Shown: positions 23,971-33,629, numbered from the stretch's first letter. The stretch: 64,000 nt of DNA from UBA7672 sp041166025 (GCA_041166025.1 JBEAMJ010000046.1:30208-94207), one strand, 5' to 3'. Made by a program: numbers and translations. Notes: generated by a model from the letters alone, not told the origin.

Positions 23971-25467
23971 ATGACCGACGCGACGCCGGCGGATCTATCG
24001 GGCGGTCACGCCGCTAACAGCCGCGTCGGTGGCTGGAAGCAGCCGGCCGGCTTTTCGTGGGCAATGTTCGAGTTCGCCCGCAACCCGTACTTTATGCTGA
24101 TCGTGACGTATGTCTTCCCGCCCTACTTCGCGCAGTTTGTCGTGGGCGATCCCATCACCGGGCAGGCGACCGTTGCGGAGGCCACCAAGTGGGCGGGCAT
24201 AATCGGCGCGCTGACGGCGCCGCTGCTCGGCGCGATGATGGACAGAGGCGGGGCGCGCAAGCCGCTGATGCTGGTGTTCCTCGGGATGCTGGTGGTCAGC
24301 GGGCTGTCGCTCTGGTGGGCGCTGCCGGGATCCGTCGATGCGGCGGGGAACTTCGCTCCGCCGACGGCAGGGTGGGGCGTGACGGGCACAATGATGTTCC
24401 TCGTGCTCGGCTTCGTCGGCTATACCTACTCCGAGATGATGCACAATGCGATGCTGCGAACGGCCGGGCGGCCCGATGCGCTCTCGCAGATTTCCGGCGC
24501 TGGCATCGGGCTGGGGCAGCTGTCGTCCGGGCTTTGTCTTGCTGCCGTTGTCGTTGTCGCGCTGGCGGCGGGATCTCTTGCCGGGCCTGAAGGCGAATAC
24601 GCGCTGCAGCGCGGTTCGGGGCCGTTCGTGGCGATCTGGCTGGTCGTGTTCGTGATCCCGTTCTTCATCTATACGCCCGATGGCGCGCCCCTTGGCGGCA
24701 AGTGGAGCACAGCTGCGCGCGAGGTGCTGACCCGTGCGGGCAGGTTCGACCCGGTCGGCAAGGTGGCGGGGCTGGTTGCGTACATCCGTGGGCTGTTCCA
24801 GGCCTTCCCCGAGACCATGAAGTACCTGCTGGCCTGCCTTGTTTTCAAGGACGGGATAATCGCGCTGCTCGCGATTGGCGGCGTGTTCTCGACCGGCGTG
24901 CTGGGCTGGGGCGTGGCGGAAGGCGGGCTCTACGGCATCTGGGCGTCGCTTGCCGGCGCGGTGGGCGGGCTCTGGCTCGCGCCGGTGATGGACCGTGCGC
25001 TGGGGCCGCGCAAGGCGATCATGGCGCAGCTCGCGGCGCTTTGTGTCGTCGTGGTGATTGCGCTTGGCACGACGCGCGAGAGCATTCTCTATGGCCTCGT
25101 GCCGGCGGGTGCGCCGTTGCATGGGCTCGGGATCTTTGACTCTCTGTCGGACGTTTTCTATCTCGTGGTAACAGCCTTCATCGCGGCGCTGGCGGCGGCC
25201 AACATCGCTGCGAGCCGCTACATGGTGGTGGTGCTGGCGCCAACAGACAGGGTGTCAGAGTTCTATGGCCTGTTTGCGCTGTCGAGCACGGCGACCGTAT
25301 GGCTGGGGCCGATGCTGATCGAATGGGCAACGCGGACGTTCAACGACCAGCGGATCGGTTTTTCTCCGATCCTGCTGTTGCTGGCGGCCGGGCTTGCGCT
25401 GATGTTCACGCTGAAGCCAACGACGGGTGCACGCGGGGAGCTTGCCGAGGACGCAGCGCGCTCATAG
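23971..25467 (+). CDS. MFS transporter of the UMF1 family
   Basis: The 498-residue polytopic protein (about 12 helices) starts with FSWAMFEFARNPYFMLIVTYVFPPYFAQFV, the hallmark of the UMF1/Atg22-like group (xWALYDFANSxF). A conserved GAMMDRGGARKP loop follows TM2 and MDRALGPRKAIMAQ lies in the second half. Atg22-type proteins export amino acids from yeast vacuoles. Bacterial substrates are unknown. It is monocistronic, and the 177-nt gap upstream shows no clear regulatory motif. Confidence 0.8.
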   Translation: MTDATPADLSGGHAANSRVGGWKQPAGFSWAMFEFARNPYFMLIVTYVFPPYFAQFVVGDPITGQATVAEATKWAGIIGALTAPLLGAMMDRGGARKPLMLVFLGMLVVSGLSLWWALPGSVDAAGNFAPPTAGWGVTGTMMFLVLGFVGYTYSEMMHNAMLRTAGRPDALSQISGAGIGLGQLSSGLCLAAVVVVALAAGSLAGPEGEYALQRGSGPFVAIWLVVFVIPFFIYTPDGAPLGGKWSTAAREVLTRAGRFDPVGKVAGLVAYIRGLFQAFPETMKYLLACLVFKDGIIALLAIGGVFSTGVLGWGVAEGGLYGIWASLAGAVGGLWLAPVMDRALGPRKAIMAQLAALCVVVVIALGTTRESILYGLVPAGAPLHGLGIFDSLSDVFYLVVTAFIAALAAANIAASRYMVVVLAPTDRVSEFYGLFALSSTATVWLGPMLIEWATRTFNDQRIGFSPILLLLAAGLALMFTLKPTTGARGELAEDAARS

Positions 25468-25504
25468 CGCGACGGCGCTGCGCTTTGTAACGTGTCCGGA
25501 GGAC

Positions 25505-25942
25505 CTACTCGCCCTTGGCCGTTGCCGCCTTGCCTGTGACGGTGGCCATCACGCCGGTGAAGTGATCCTGTGCGTCACCGACCATGGGTGTGGCGCGGCA
25601 CTTGTCGAGGCATGAATAGGAGTAGGTGCCCTGGCCGCGCACGATGGTGAGACCATCCTCTGTCTCGCCGCCGACAACGATCTGGTTGGTGTAAATCGTG
25701 TTGCCGCCGCGATCGAGGACGGTGAGGTTGGTCGAGCCGAAGGCCTTTCCGGTGATGAGGAGTGTGCGGGCGTCGTGAACGGAGACGTCGGCGACGGTTG
25801 CGTTGCCGATGACGACTGAATTGGCCGCGCCTGCGACCTTCAACGTCACTGTCTGGTCGACCTTGACCGTAAAAGGATCGGCCGCCACGGCCGGCGCGAG
25901 CGCGAGGGACAGCGCGAGGGCGGCAAGCAGCTTCTTCGTCAT
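25505..25942 (-). CDS. Exported pilus-assembly N-terminal-domain protein (PF13629 type)
   Basis: The 145-residue protein has a Sec signal peptide (LAALALSLALAPAVAA) and then one small beta domain: VDQTVTLKVAGAANSVVIGNATVADVSV, then LLITGKAFGSTNLTVLDRGGN. This is the T2SS/T3SS_pil_N domain that precedes the secretin ring in CpaC/RcpA. Here it stands alone with a short tail containing two Cys (YSCLDKC). It is divergent from pilA by 403 nt, so it probably serves the Tad machine, perhaps as an accessory to CpaC in the periplasm. That role is inferred from fold and place. Confidence 0.78.
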   Translation of the reverse strand: MTKKLLAALALSLALAPAVAADPFTVKVDQTVTLKVAGAANSVVIGNATVADVSVHDARTLLITGKAFGSTNLTVLDRGGNTIYTNQIVVGGETEDGLTIVRGQGTYSYSCLDKCRATPMVGDAQDHFTGVMATVTGKAATAKGE

Positions 25943-26345
25943 TGTGGGACTCCCGGCGGGCTTGGTCCCGACGATAGGCGCCAGTCCTGAATCAAAGGCT
26001 AAGGGTGGGGGTAGGGCCTAGGAAGTGCAGAGCGGGGCGTGCAGATGAGAGAACAGGGAGTGGGCGGCAGCCGATGGCGCCAACACGCCCGCGGAGCGCC
26101 AGCTGGCGAGCGGCTTCGAGGCGTCACTCATGGTTCGCCGGAAGCTCGGGATGGTTAGCGAAGCGTTCAAAGTATTGAACAAGTTCGAAACGTCTTCAGT
26201 TAAGCAGCGATGAATCTAAATACATGCAAATTTCTTGTCTGCTTTACGCGATATCAATGCAGCTCATGTAGAACTGACCATACCTACTGCGGGTGATGGT
26301 ACTTCGCTGTGGGGAACTAAAGCCATGCATAGCGGAGAAACAAAC
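25943..26345. other. 403-nt divergent control region between the PF13629-type gene and pilA
   Basis: No gene is supported here. The part next to pilA (26195-26345) is AT-richer than its surroundings and has a TTAAG half site near 26210 in CAGTTAAGCAGCGATGAA. A ribosome binding site GGAG precedes pilA. I could not assign a sigma-54 or standard -35/-10 pair with confidence. Confidence 0.4.
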
Positions 26346-26504
26346 ATGAAAACCGTGATCAAGTTCCTGAAGAACAAGTCCGGCGCCACCGCGATCGAGT
26401 ACGGCCTGATCGCCGCCCTCATCGCCGTCGCCGTCATCGGCGGCGTCAGCCAGCTCGGCACGTCGGCCAACTCGACGTTCAACGCGGTTTCGGCTGCGAT
26501 GTAA
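26346..26504 (+). CDS. pilA: Flp/Fap-type major pilin
   Basis: The 52-residue prepilin has a short basic leader, the type IVb cleavage site SG13|A14 in KNKSGATAIEYG, Glu at +5 and Tyr at +6 (E18, Y19), then a hydrophobic helix GLIAALIAVAVIGGV and a small polar tail. CpaA should cut after G13. It forms the Tad/Cpa pilus fibre used for surface adhesion. The ATG at 26346 has GGAG upstream; an ORF opening at 26235 includes a non-prepilin leader and was not used. A strong terminator follows, so pilin can be made in excess of the assembly proteins. Confidence 0.95.
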   Translation: MKTVIKFLKNKSGATAIEYGLIAALIAVAVIGGVSQLGTSANSTFNAVSAAM

Positions 26505-26538
26505 TTCGGCGCCGGCCAACAGGCTGGCGTAGAGATTG

Positions 26539-26576
26539 GAAGCCGCGGGCCCTCGGTCCGCGGCTTCTTTCTTTTT
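26539..26576 (+). terminator. Rho-independent terminator after pilA
   Basis: The perfect 10-bp stem GAAGCCGCGG / CCGCGGCTTC with a 9-nt loop is followed by a T-rich run (TTTCTTTTT), 35 nt past the pilA stop. Confidence 0.93.
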
Positions 26577-26643
26577 GCGAATACTTGGCGTGGTCAAGAA
26601 TTCCTTCAGCGAATTCTGCCATCTTGACTGAATAACAAGCCTG

Positions 26644-27168
26644 ATGGTGGTGGCGGCCTCGATGATCACGTCCTTGCTCTGCCTGGCGTTCCCGCTCCTG
26701 TTGATCTACGCCGCCTGGCACGACGTCTCGACAATGACCATTCCGAACTGGGTGTCGATCGCGCTGGCGGCGGCATTCCTGCCGGCTGCGATGGCTGCAG
26801 GGCTTACCTTGGAGGAGATCGGCTGGCATCTGGTCTTCGGCGCCGCCGTGCTGATCGCCTGCGCTGTGCTCTTCTATCTGAACGTGTTTGGCGGCGGGGA
26901 CGCGAAGGTGATCGCAGCAGCGTCCCTGTGGACGGGGCTCGCGGGCAGCGCTCCGTTCGTGATGGGCATGGCGATCGCTGGCGGAGCGCTGGCGGCCGTG
27001 CTGATCGTCCTCAGACGGATGAAAATTCAGACGACTAAGGCCTGGGCGGCGCGGCTTCTTTCCCCGGAAGAGGGCGCACCCTATGCGGTCGCGATCGCCG
27101 TGGGCGCGCTTCTGGCGGCGCCAGCGTCCCCAGTGCTCGCGGCGGGCCTGGGCACACTATCGCTTTGA
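26644..27168 (+). CDS. cpaA: Prepilin peptidase CpaA (A24 family)
   Basis: The 174-residue inner-membrane aspartyl protease cleaves and may methylate the pilin. The two catalytic aspartates are in WHDVSTMTIPNW (D27) and FGGGDAK (D86). About six hydrophobic segments are seen. It lacks the N-terminal methylase domain of PilD, as is usual for CpaA/TadV. An in-frame ATG at 26662 (MITSLLCLAF) is an alternative start. Confidence 0.92.
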   Translation: MVVAASMITSLLCLAFPLLLIYAAWHDVSTMTIPNWVSIALAAAFLPAAMAAGLTLEEIGWHLVFGAAVLIACAVLFYLNVFGGGDAKVIAAASLWTGLAGSAPFVMGMAIAGGALAAVLIVLRRMKIQTTKAWAARLLSPEEGAPYAVAIAVGALLAAPASPVLAAGLGTLSL

Positions 27169-27367
27169 GCCGGGCGCGCCGCGAACAGCGGCGATTCACG
27201 GATCGGAAACCCAGAAGGCCCAGCATTCCCAGCGGTTGGTTAAGATCGCAGGCCAATCGTTAATTACCCCTGCGGCGGCGTCTTAACGCTCCCTTAGAGC
27301 CCTAATGAAACTGTCTATCACAAGATAGGCCCTTTTCGGCCTGTTTGGGACTTGGCGGAGGGCCCTC
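27169..27367 (+). promoter_or_regulatory. Probable promoter region of the cpaB-tadC operon
   Basis: This 199-nt gap has three TTAA motifs within 50 nt (GGTTAAGA at 27238, CGTTAATT at 27259, CTTAACGC at 27282). They resemble CtrA half sites but are not in canonical TTAA-N7-TTAA spacing. A weak hairpin AGGCC/GGCCT lies near 27327-27342. Confidence 0.35.
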
Positions 27368-28246
27368 ATGTCGCCTGTGCGACTGATCATTCTTCTGATT
27401 GCAGCGGGTGCGGCCATCGGCGCCGTTTTCCTTGTGCGCTCCGTGCAGACGCCCGCGCCGGCTGTCGCCGCTGCGGACACGCCCGCCCCCGCGCCAGAGC
27501 CGGTCGAGATTCCGCTAAAACAGATTCTTGTCGCCAACAACACGATTCCAGCTGGCAAGTTCGTCTCGCTCGACGATCTCAAATGGCAGGGCTGGCCAGC
27601 TGATGCCCAGATGGACTCTTTCATCGACCAGGAGACGGAAGCCGAAGCGCTTGAGAAGATGGTGGGCGCTGTGGCGCGCTTCGATGTCGTTGCGGGCGAG
27701 CCGATCACGCGGGCCAAGCTCCAGCATCCGGGCACGGCCGGCTTCATGTCAGTGATGCTGACGCCGGGCATGCGCGCCGTGTCGATCGAAATCGAGACCG
27801 AGACCGCCGCGGGCGGCTTCATACAGCCGAACGACCGCGTCGACGTAATCGTAACACGCGAAGTCGAAAATGCCGGCGGTAACAACGCCTTCGCGGGCAT
27901 CCGCTCCGACCTCATCCTGTCGAACATCCGCGTGCTGGCGATCGACCACGTCTACGGCGCGCCGCCGATCGAGGGAGGAGAGGAAGAGGTTCGCACCGGA
28001 CAGGGCACAGTGATTGTCGGATCGCGCGCCACGCTCGAACTCACCGAGCGCGACGCCACGCTGGTCAATACCGCGCGCAAGGCGGGCGATATCTCGCTGA
28101 CTCTTCGCTCGATCGCCGACATGTCCGCGCCGCAGGGGGCCACGGGTGCGGGCAAGGTCTATCGCGATGGCGTCTCGCAGGACGCTGAGGGCGTGCGCAT
28201 CTATCGCTACGGGACGGAAACCGTGGCGTCGGCGACAGCAGGTTGA
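27368..28246 (+). CDS. cpaB: Tad pilus assembly protein CpaB (RcpC)
   Basis: 292 residues. An N-terminal membrane anchor (VRLIILLIAAGAAIGAVFLV) is followed by an SAF domain (VANNTIPAGKFVSLDDLKW, GEPITRAKL) and a C-terminal beta domain (GMRAVSIEIETETAAGGFIQPNDRVDVIVTR cut across two strands). CpaB lies in the periplasm and helps the CpaC secretin. First gene of a tightly spaced run ending at tadC. Confidence 0.93.
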   Translation: MSPVRLIILLIAAGAAIGAVFLVRSVQTPAPAVAAADTPAPAPEPVEIPLKQILVANNTIPAGKFVSLDDLKWQGWPADAQMDSFIDQETEAEALEKMVGAVARFDVVAGEPITRAKLQHPGTAGFMSVMLTPGMRAVSIEIETETAAGGFIQPNDRVDVIVTREVENAGGNNAFAGIRSDLILSNIRVLAIDHVYGAPPIEGGEEEVRTGQGTVIVGSRATLELTERDATLVNTARKAGDISLTLRSIADMSAPQGATGAGKVYRDGVSQDAEGVRIYRYGTETVASATAG

Positions 28247-28254
28247 GGTCACCC

Positions 28255-29778
28255 ATGTCAGCCAACCGAAATTGCATTCTGGCCAGTCTTGCCGCTGTTC
28301 TTGCCTTGACGGGCACGTCGTTCGCGCAGCCGCCGGGCGATCTGGCCGGACAGCCGGGACAACCGGCGCAACGCATGACGCTGCCGGAAGCCACCGCGCC
28401 TGAATCGACCGAGATGCTGACGCTCACGGTCAACAAGAGCTACATGATCGAGTTCGACGTCGACATCGACGATGTTATCATCGCCAACGACAAGATCGCC
28501 AACATCGTCGCGCGTGACCGCCGCCGTGTTGCGGTTCAGGGTGTGTCGCCGGGCGAGAGCAACATCGTGTTCCTCGACCGTTCGGGCCGCCGCATCAAGA
28601 CGCTTGAGATTTCGGTGACGGACGGCGTTGCGGGCATGGACCAGCTGCGCAACCTCATCAAGAGGCATGTTCCAGGTTCGAAGGTGCAGGTTGAATCGGT
28701 CAATGGCCGCGTGATTCTTGCGGGTTCTGTCCCGAACCTCGCCGGAGCGGATCGCGTCGTTCAGCTCGCGCGCGCCTACGCCAAGGACGACAACAGCGTC
28801 CTCAACATGATGGCGATCGACGGCAAGGATCAGGTGACGCTCAAGGTACGCGTCGTCGAGATGCAGCGCTCGGTCATCAAGCAGATGGGCATAAACCTGT
28901 CGGGCTCGATCGGTTTTGGCCAGCTGACGGGGAGTGCGTTCGATAACACCGTCTCGATTGGCGCCTCGAACGCTTTCCCGATTGCCGGTACATCATTGGG
29001 CGGGCTCGTCGCCAATCTCGGCTACAAGAATACGGTGGCCGGCGGGGCGACACAGAGCACGGTGGGCGCAAAGGTGAATGCGCTCGAGCGCGTCGGCCTT
29101 GTGCGGACGTTGGCGGAACCGAACCTTGCGGCGATCTCGGGCGAGGCTGGTAAGTTCCTTGTCGGCGGTGAGTTCCCCGTGCCGGTGGCGCAGAACGACG
29201 GCAAGATCTCGATCGAGTTCAAACCCTACGGGGTCGGCCTCGGCTACACGCCCGTGGTTATGTCGGAAGGCCGGATCTCGTTGCAGCTATCCGTGGAGGT
29301 ATCCGAGCTGTCGACTCAGGGCGGCTTCCAGTCGGCTTCCGGCGTGGTCACGGACCCGACGACGGGGCAGGCGGTCGCGGCGCAGACGATCACGATTCCA
29401 GCACTGAAGGTGCGGCGCGCCGAGACCACTGTTGAAATCCCTTCGGGCGGCAGTCTCGTTATCGCTGGCCTCTTGCAGGAAGCGACCAAGCAGAATCTCG
29501 ACAGCGTCCCGGGCGTCAAGGATATTCCAGTACTGAGCGCGCTGTTCCGCAGCCGCGACTTCCAAAATGACGAGACCGAACTGGTCGTAATCGTGACGCC
29601 CTACCTTGTCGATCCGACGGATCCGCAGGGTTTCCGCGATCCGGACCGCGGGTATGTGGCGTCAAACGATGCCCGTACGATTCTCTTCGGTAAGCTCAAC
29701 GATGTCTACGCGGCCCCCGGGTCTGCAGCGGCGCGGTCGCCCGCGCCGGCCGGCGCCAGCGGCTTCATTATCGACTGA
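28255..29778 (+). CDS. cpaC: Tad pilus secretin CpaC (RcpA)
   Basis: 507 residues with a signal peptide. The pilus N-terminal domain (MLTLTVNKSYMIEFDVDI) and a BON/N1-type segment (LRNLIKRHVPGSKVQVESVNG) precede the secretin barrel with FLVGGEFPVPV and VEIPSGGSLVIAGLL, then PGVKDIPVLSALFRS. It forms the outer-membrane channel for the pilus. The ATG at 28255 has GAGG 7 nt upstream and lies 8 nt past cpaB. Confidence 0.95.
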   Translation: MSANRNCILASLAAVLALTGTSFAQPPGDLAGQPGQPAQRMTLPEATAPESTEMLTLTVNKSYMIEFDVDIDDVIIANDKIANIVARDRRRVAVQGVSPGESNIVFLDRSGRRIKTLEISVTDGVAGMDQLRNLIKRHVPGSKVQVESVNGRVILAGSVPNLAGADRVVQLARAYAKDDNSVLNMMAIDGKDQVTLKVRVVEMQRSVIKQMGINLSGSIGFGQLTGSAFDNTVSIGASNAFPIAGTSLGGLVANLGYKNTVAGGATQSTVGAKVNALERVGLVRTLAEPNLAAISGEAGKFLVGGEFPVPVAQNDGKISIEFKPYGVGLGYTPVVMSEGRISLQLSVEVSELSTQGGFQSASGVVTDPTTGQAVAAQTITIPALKVRRAETTVEIPSGGSLVIAGLLQEATKQNLDSVPGVKDIPVLSALFRSRDFQNDETELVVIVTPYLVDPTDPQGFRDPDRGYVASNDARTILFGKLNDVYAAPGSAAARSPAPAGASGFIID

Positions 29779-29790
29779 GGAATAGCTGAG

Positions 29791-30483
29791 ATGGCAAAGC
29801 GCTTCCACGTTGCGGTTTCCGGAGTTCTGGCCGGTCTTCCCCTGATCGCGCTCGGCGGCTGCATGCAGACGCAGGAGCAGATCGCCTGGTCCAACCGCTC
29901 GCATACGCAGATCGTGGCGCAGGAAACGACGGCGGAGCTCAAGATCGGGACGCTTGTTGCCGGCGAGAAGCTGGGTTGGCGCGAGCGCGACGCCGTGAAG
30001 GGCTTTGCGGTCGCCTACCAACAGGAAGGCCACGGCGCATTGATCATCTCGCGGCCATCGAATGGGCCCGACGATATCTCCGCGATGCGGGCAGCCGCTG
30101 ACGCGCGCGCGATGATGCTCGCCGAGGGCGTCGATCAAAGCATGATTGCAGAAGGCACTTATGACGGCACCGGTGCGCGCTCCGCACCGTTGATCATCAG
30201 CTATCGCACCTATGAGGCGGTGGCGCCCCATTGCCCGGATATCTCGCACTGGGACTTCACCGACACAAGCTCCAACTCCGCCTTGCCCTCGCTTGGCTGC
30301 GCGGTCGCGGCGAATCTGGCCGCGATGATCGCGAACCCGTCTGACCTGGTGGGCGACCAGCCAATGGATCCTGCCGACACGGCGCGACGGAGCATCATGT
30401 TCAGCAAGTATCGCGCGGGCGAGAAGACCTCATCCGAACGCAACAATGACGCCAGCGGCGCCATCAGCACGGTCGTTGAGTAG
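29791..30483 (+). CDS. cpaD: Tad pilus lipoprotein CpaD (RcpB)
   Basis: 230 residues with a lipoprotein signal (LIALGGC, Cys24). The CpaD family is recognised by NALPSLGC-like SNSALPSLGCAVAANLAAMI and PSDLVGDQPMDPADTARRS near the C-terminus. It is thought to stabilise or localise the secretin at the outer membrane. Located 12 nt after cpaC. Confidence 0.92.
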   Translation: MAKRFHVAVSGVLAGLPLIALGGCMQTQEQIAWSNRSHTQIVAQETTAELKIGTLVAGEKLGWRERDAVKGFAVAYQQEGHGALIISRPSNGPDDISAMRAAADARAMMLAEGVDQSMIAEGTYDGTGARSAPLIISYRTYEAVAPHCPDISHWDFTDTSSNSALPSLGCAVAANLAAMIANPSDLVGDQPMDPADTARRSIMFSKYRAGEKTSSERNNDASGAISTVVE

Positions 30484-30494
30484 GGGTAGGGGAC

Positions 30495-32078
30495 ATGAGC
30501 GGACCTCGGGACACGTATGACGACGGCGAGCTCGACGAGCTCGTCGAGGATTTCGACCTCGACATGGATGCGCCGCTGGGCGCCTCCTTCGCCGCTGCGC
30601 TGCGCAGCGGCGAGGAGGAGACAACGGAGTTCGACACAGCCTACCCGGAGGATGAAGGCGCGTTTGCGGAGGAGGACGCGCCTCTGCACGATCCTGCCGA
30701 CCCCATGACTGACCTGCCGCCCCCGCCTGCAATGACGGCAGCGCAGCCCTGGCTTCAGCCCAAGCCGGCGCAGCCGCCAGTGGACGACCTGCCGCCGATG
30801 ACGGCGCACGAAGCCGAGCCAGTCGCTGACGATGTGGCGGGACAGGGGCTGGGCTATGACTATGCGTTTGGCGCAACTCATCACGGCGGTGACCGGACGA
30901 TCCCGCGCATTGTCGTGCATGCCTTCTGCACGCGCACGAACTCGCTCAGCCTGATGCGGACGATCATGCAGGATCGCCGCATGAAGAATGTCACCATGGA
31001 GGTCCATGAGGGTGGTGTTGCGGCGGCCATCCAGTACTACGTCAACGAAACCACCCCAAACCTGCTCGTGATCGAGGGCGCCGGCGATCCGCGCCAACTT
31101 CTGGCTGATCTCGACTCGCTTGCCGAGTATTGCGACGAGAACATCAAGGTAGTCGTGCTTGGGCAGACCAACGACATTCGACTCTATCGCGAGCTGATGC
31201 GCCGCGGCGTGTCGGAATATCTCGTGGCGCCGATCGATCCGGTTCATATGATCCGTTCGATCGCTGCCCTGTTCACTGACCCTGAAGCACCGTTCACCGG
31301 AAAGTCGATCGCGGTGGCAGGCGTCAAGGGCGGCGTGGGCGCCTCGACCATTGCGCACAACCTCGCCTGGGCGCTGTCGGAGCGCTGCAAGGTTAATGCG
31401 ACGCTCGTCGACCTCGACCTCAACTTTGGCACCACCGGCCTTGATTTCAATCAGGACACTGCGGCGACCATCGCCGACGCACTGATGTCGCCCGACCGGT
31501 TCGACGACGCAGTCATGGGCCGCCTGATCACAAAGGCAACGGAACGGTTGTCGCTGTTCACTGCGCCGGCGACGCTCGACCGGACCTTCAATCTCGATCC
31601 CGAGACCTATGTGCGCGTTCTGGAGCAGGTGCGCGGGTCCGTGCCGTTCATGGTGCTCGACCTGCCGCACATCTGGAGCGATTGGTTCAAGTCGACGGTG
31701 ATCTCCGCTGATGAGTTGATCGTCGTGGCCGGTCCCGATCTGGCCTCGCTACGCAACGGCAAGAACCTGATCGACTTCCTCAAGGCGGCCCGGCCGAACG
31801 ATAGTCCGCCGAAGCTTGTGCTCAACATGACAGGTCTGCCGAAGCGCCCCGAAATCCCACCCAAGGACTTCGGCCAGGCGATTGGCATAGAGCCGACGCA
31901 GATCATCCCGTTCGACGCGCAGCTGTTCGGTACGGCAGCGAACAACGGTCAGATGGTGTTCGATGTCGCGCCGGAATCCAAGGCGGCGCTGTCGCTCGAC
32001 CAGCTAGCGGCCCAGCTGACCGGCAAGGAAGTCCAGACGACGAAACCGTCGCTGATGAAGAAACTGCTCGGCAAGTAA
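30495..32078 (+). CDS. cpaE: Tad pilus localisation ATPase CpaE (TadZ)
   Basis: 527 residues. An acidic, Pro-rich N-terminus of about 120 residues precedes a receiver-like domain (VVLGQTNDIRLYRELMRRGVSEYLVAPI) and a ParA/MinD-type ATPase with deviant Walker A VKGGVGAST near 275 and LVDLDLNFGTTGLDF. CpaE marks the pole where the pilus machine assembles. The receiver-like part lacks obvious phosphoacceptor residues. Starts 11 nt after cpaD. Confidence 0.93.
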   Translation: MSGPRDTYDDGELDELVEDFDLDMDAPLGASFAAALRSGEEETTEFDTAYPEDEGAFAEEDAPLHDPADPMTDLPPPPAMTAAQPWLQPKPAQPPVDDLPPMTAHEAEPVADDVAGQGLGYDYAFGATHHGGDRTIPRIVVHAFCTRTNSLSLMRTIMQDRRMKNVTMEVHEGGVAAAIQYYVNETTPNLLVIEGAGDPRQLLADLDSLAEYCDENIKVVVLGQTNDIRLYRELMRRGVSEYLVAPIDPVHMIRSIAALFTDPEAPFTGKSIAVAGVKGGVGASTIAHNLAWALSERCKVNATLVDLDLNFGTTGLDFNQDTAATIADALMSPDRFDDAVMGRLITKATERLSLFTAPATLDRTFNLDPETYVRVLEQVRGSVPFMVLDLPHIWSDWFKSTVISADELIVVAGPDLASLRNGKNLIDFLKAARPNDSPPKLVLNMTGLPKRPEIPPKDFGQAIGIEPTQIIPFDAQLFGTAANNGQMVFDVAPESKAALSLDQLAAQLTGKEVQTTKPSLMKKLLGK

Positions 32079-32087
32079 GGGGACTCG

Positions 32088-33629
32088 ATGTTCGGCAAGA
32101 AGGGGGCCACGGGCGGGCCGGGACTGCCGCTGCCGCCGGCAGCGCCCGCCGCTGTTGCCCCGCGTCCTGCCCCTCCGCCTCCGGCGCCGAGACCGGCGGC
32201 GGCACAGCGTGCAGATGATCCGCCGCTGCCGAAGGCCGCTGCGCCGCCGCCCAAGCCCCAGGCCTCTGCCGCTTCCAGCAAGCCGACAAACAAAAGCGCC
32301 CCGCCGCCGCCGCCCAAGGAAAAGATAGCTGCGATCGACAACCGGTCGGACGAGTACTATCGGACGAAGACCGAGGTCTTCAACGCGCTGATCGATACCA
32401 TCGATCTGTCGCAGCTGGCGCAGCTCGACCAAGAGAGCGCGCGCGAAGAGATTCGCGACATCGTTATCGAGATCGTCTCGATAAAGAATGTTGTGATGAG
32501 TGTCGCCGAGCAGGAAACGCTGCTCGAAGATATTTGCAACGACGTGCTTGGCTATGGTCCGCTTGAACCGCTTCTAGCGCGCGACGACATCGCCGACATT
32601 ATGGTGAACGGCGCAGGCACGACCTATATCGAGGTCGCCGGCAAGATCCAGCGCACCAACATCCGTTTCCGCGACAATGCGCAGCTGATGAATATCTGCC
32701 AAAGGATCGTAAGCCAGGTCGGCCGCCGGGTCGACGAAAGCTCGCCGATCTGCGACGCGCGCCTTGCCGACGGGTCGCGCGTCAACGTCATTGCGCCGCC
32801 GCTGGCGATTGATGGTCCTGCGCTCACCATCCGTAAGTTTAAGAAGGACAAGTTGAAGATCACGGACCTCGTGAACTTCGGCTCAATCTCCGAACCCGGC
32901 GCCGAGATTTTGCGCATCATTGGCGCCTGCCGCTGCAATGCTCTGATCTCGGGCGGAACCGGTTCGGGCAAGACAACCCTGCTAAACACGCTGACGGCGT
33001 TCATTGCCCCAGGCGAGCGCGTCATCACCTGTGAGGACGCGGCCGAACTCCAGTTGCAGCAGCCGCACGTCGTTCGCCTCGAGACGCGCCCACCGAACCT
33101 GGAAGGCCAGGGCCGCGTGACGATGACGGACCTCGTCAAGAACTGCCTGCGTATGCGTCCTGACCGGATTATCGTGGGCGAGGTGCGCGGACCTGAAGCG
33201 TTCGATCTCCTGCAGGCGATGAACACGGGCCACGACGGCTCGATGGGTACGCTGCACGCAAACACGCCGCGCGAGGCCCTTTCGCGTCTTGAATCGATGA
33301 TCACTATGGGCGGCTTCACGCTGCCGCAGCGTACGATCCGAGAGATGATCGTTGGCTCAATCGACATCGTGATCCAGGCGTCCCGTCTGCGCGACGGCTC
33401 GCGCAAGATCATCTCGATCACCGAGGTGATGGGCCTCGAAGGCGATGTGATCGTTACGCAGGACGTGATGCGCTTCGAGATCGATGGCGAGGACAAGGAC
33501 GGCAAGCTTAGGGGCACGCACCGCGGCACCGGCATCGGCCGTCCGCGCTTCTGGGAGCGGGCCCGCTACTTCAATATGGAAGGCGATCTTGCCCGCGCGC
33601 TTGACGCGCTGGAGGAGGGTGGCAAATGA
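32088..33629 (+). CDS. cpaF: Tad pilus motor ATPase CpaF (TadA)
   Basis: 513 residues. A Pro/Ala-rich tail (about 10-78) is followed by the secretion-ATPase body: GGTGSGKTT Walker A at 289-297, CEDAAELQL, a Walker B region with MRPDRIIVGEVRGPEAFDLL, and the His box TGHDGSMGTLHANTPREAL. It powers both extension and retraction in Tad systems. Its stop overlaps the tadB start by 4 nt (ATGA). Confidence 0.96.
   Translation: MFGKKGATGGPGLPLPPAAPAAVAPRPAPPPPAPRPAAAQRADDPPLPKAAAPPPKPQASAASSKPTNKSAPPPPPKEKIAAIDNRSDEYYRTKTEVFNALIDTIDLSQLAQLDQESAREEIRDIVIEIVSIKNVVMSVAEQETLLEDICNDVLGYGPLEPLLARDDIADIMVNGAGTTYIEVAGKIQRTNIRFRDNAQLMNICQRIVSQVGRRVDESSPICDARLADGSRVNVIAPPLAIDGPALTIRKFKKDKLKITDLVNFGSISEPGAEILRIIGACRCNALISGGTGSGKTTLLNTLTAFIAPGERVITCEDAAELQLQQPHVVRLETRPPNLEGQGRVTMTDLVKNCLRMRPDRIIVGEVRGPEAFDLLQAMNTGHDGSMGTLHANTPREALSRLESMITMGGFTLPQRTIREMIVGSIDIVIQASRLRDGSRKIISITEVMGLEGDVIVTQDVMRFEIDGEDKDGKLRGTHRGTGIGRPRFWERARYFNMEGDLARALDALEEGGK

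Noticed and set aside
26040..26345. Sigma-54 promoter before pilA
   Set aside because: No TGGCAC-N5-TTGC pattern was found.
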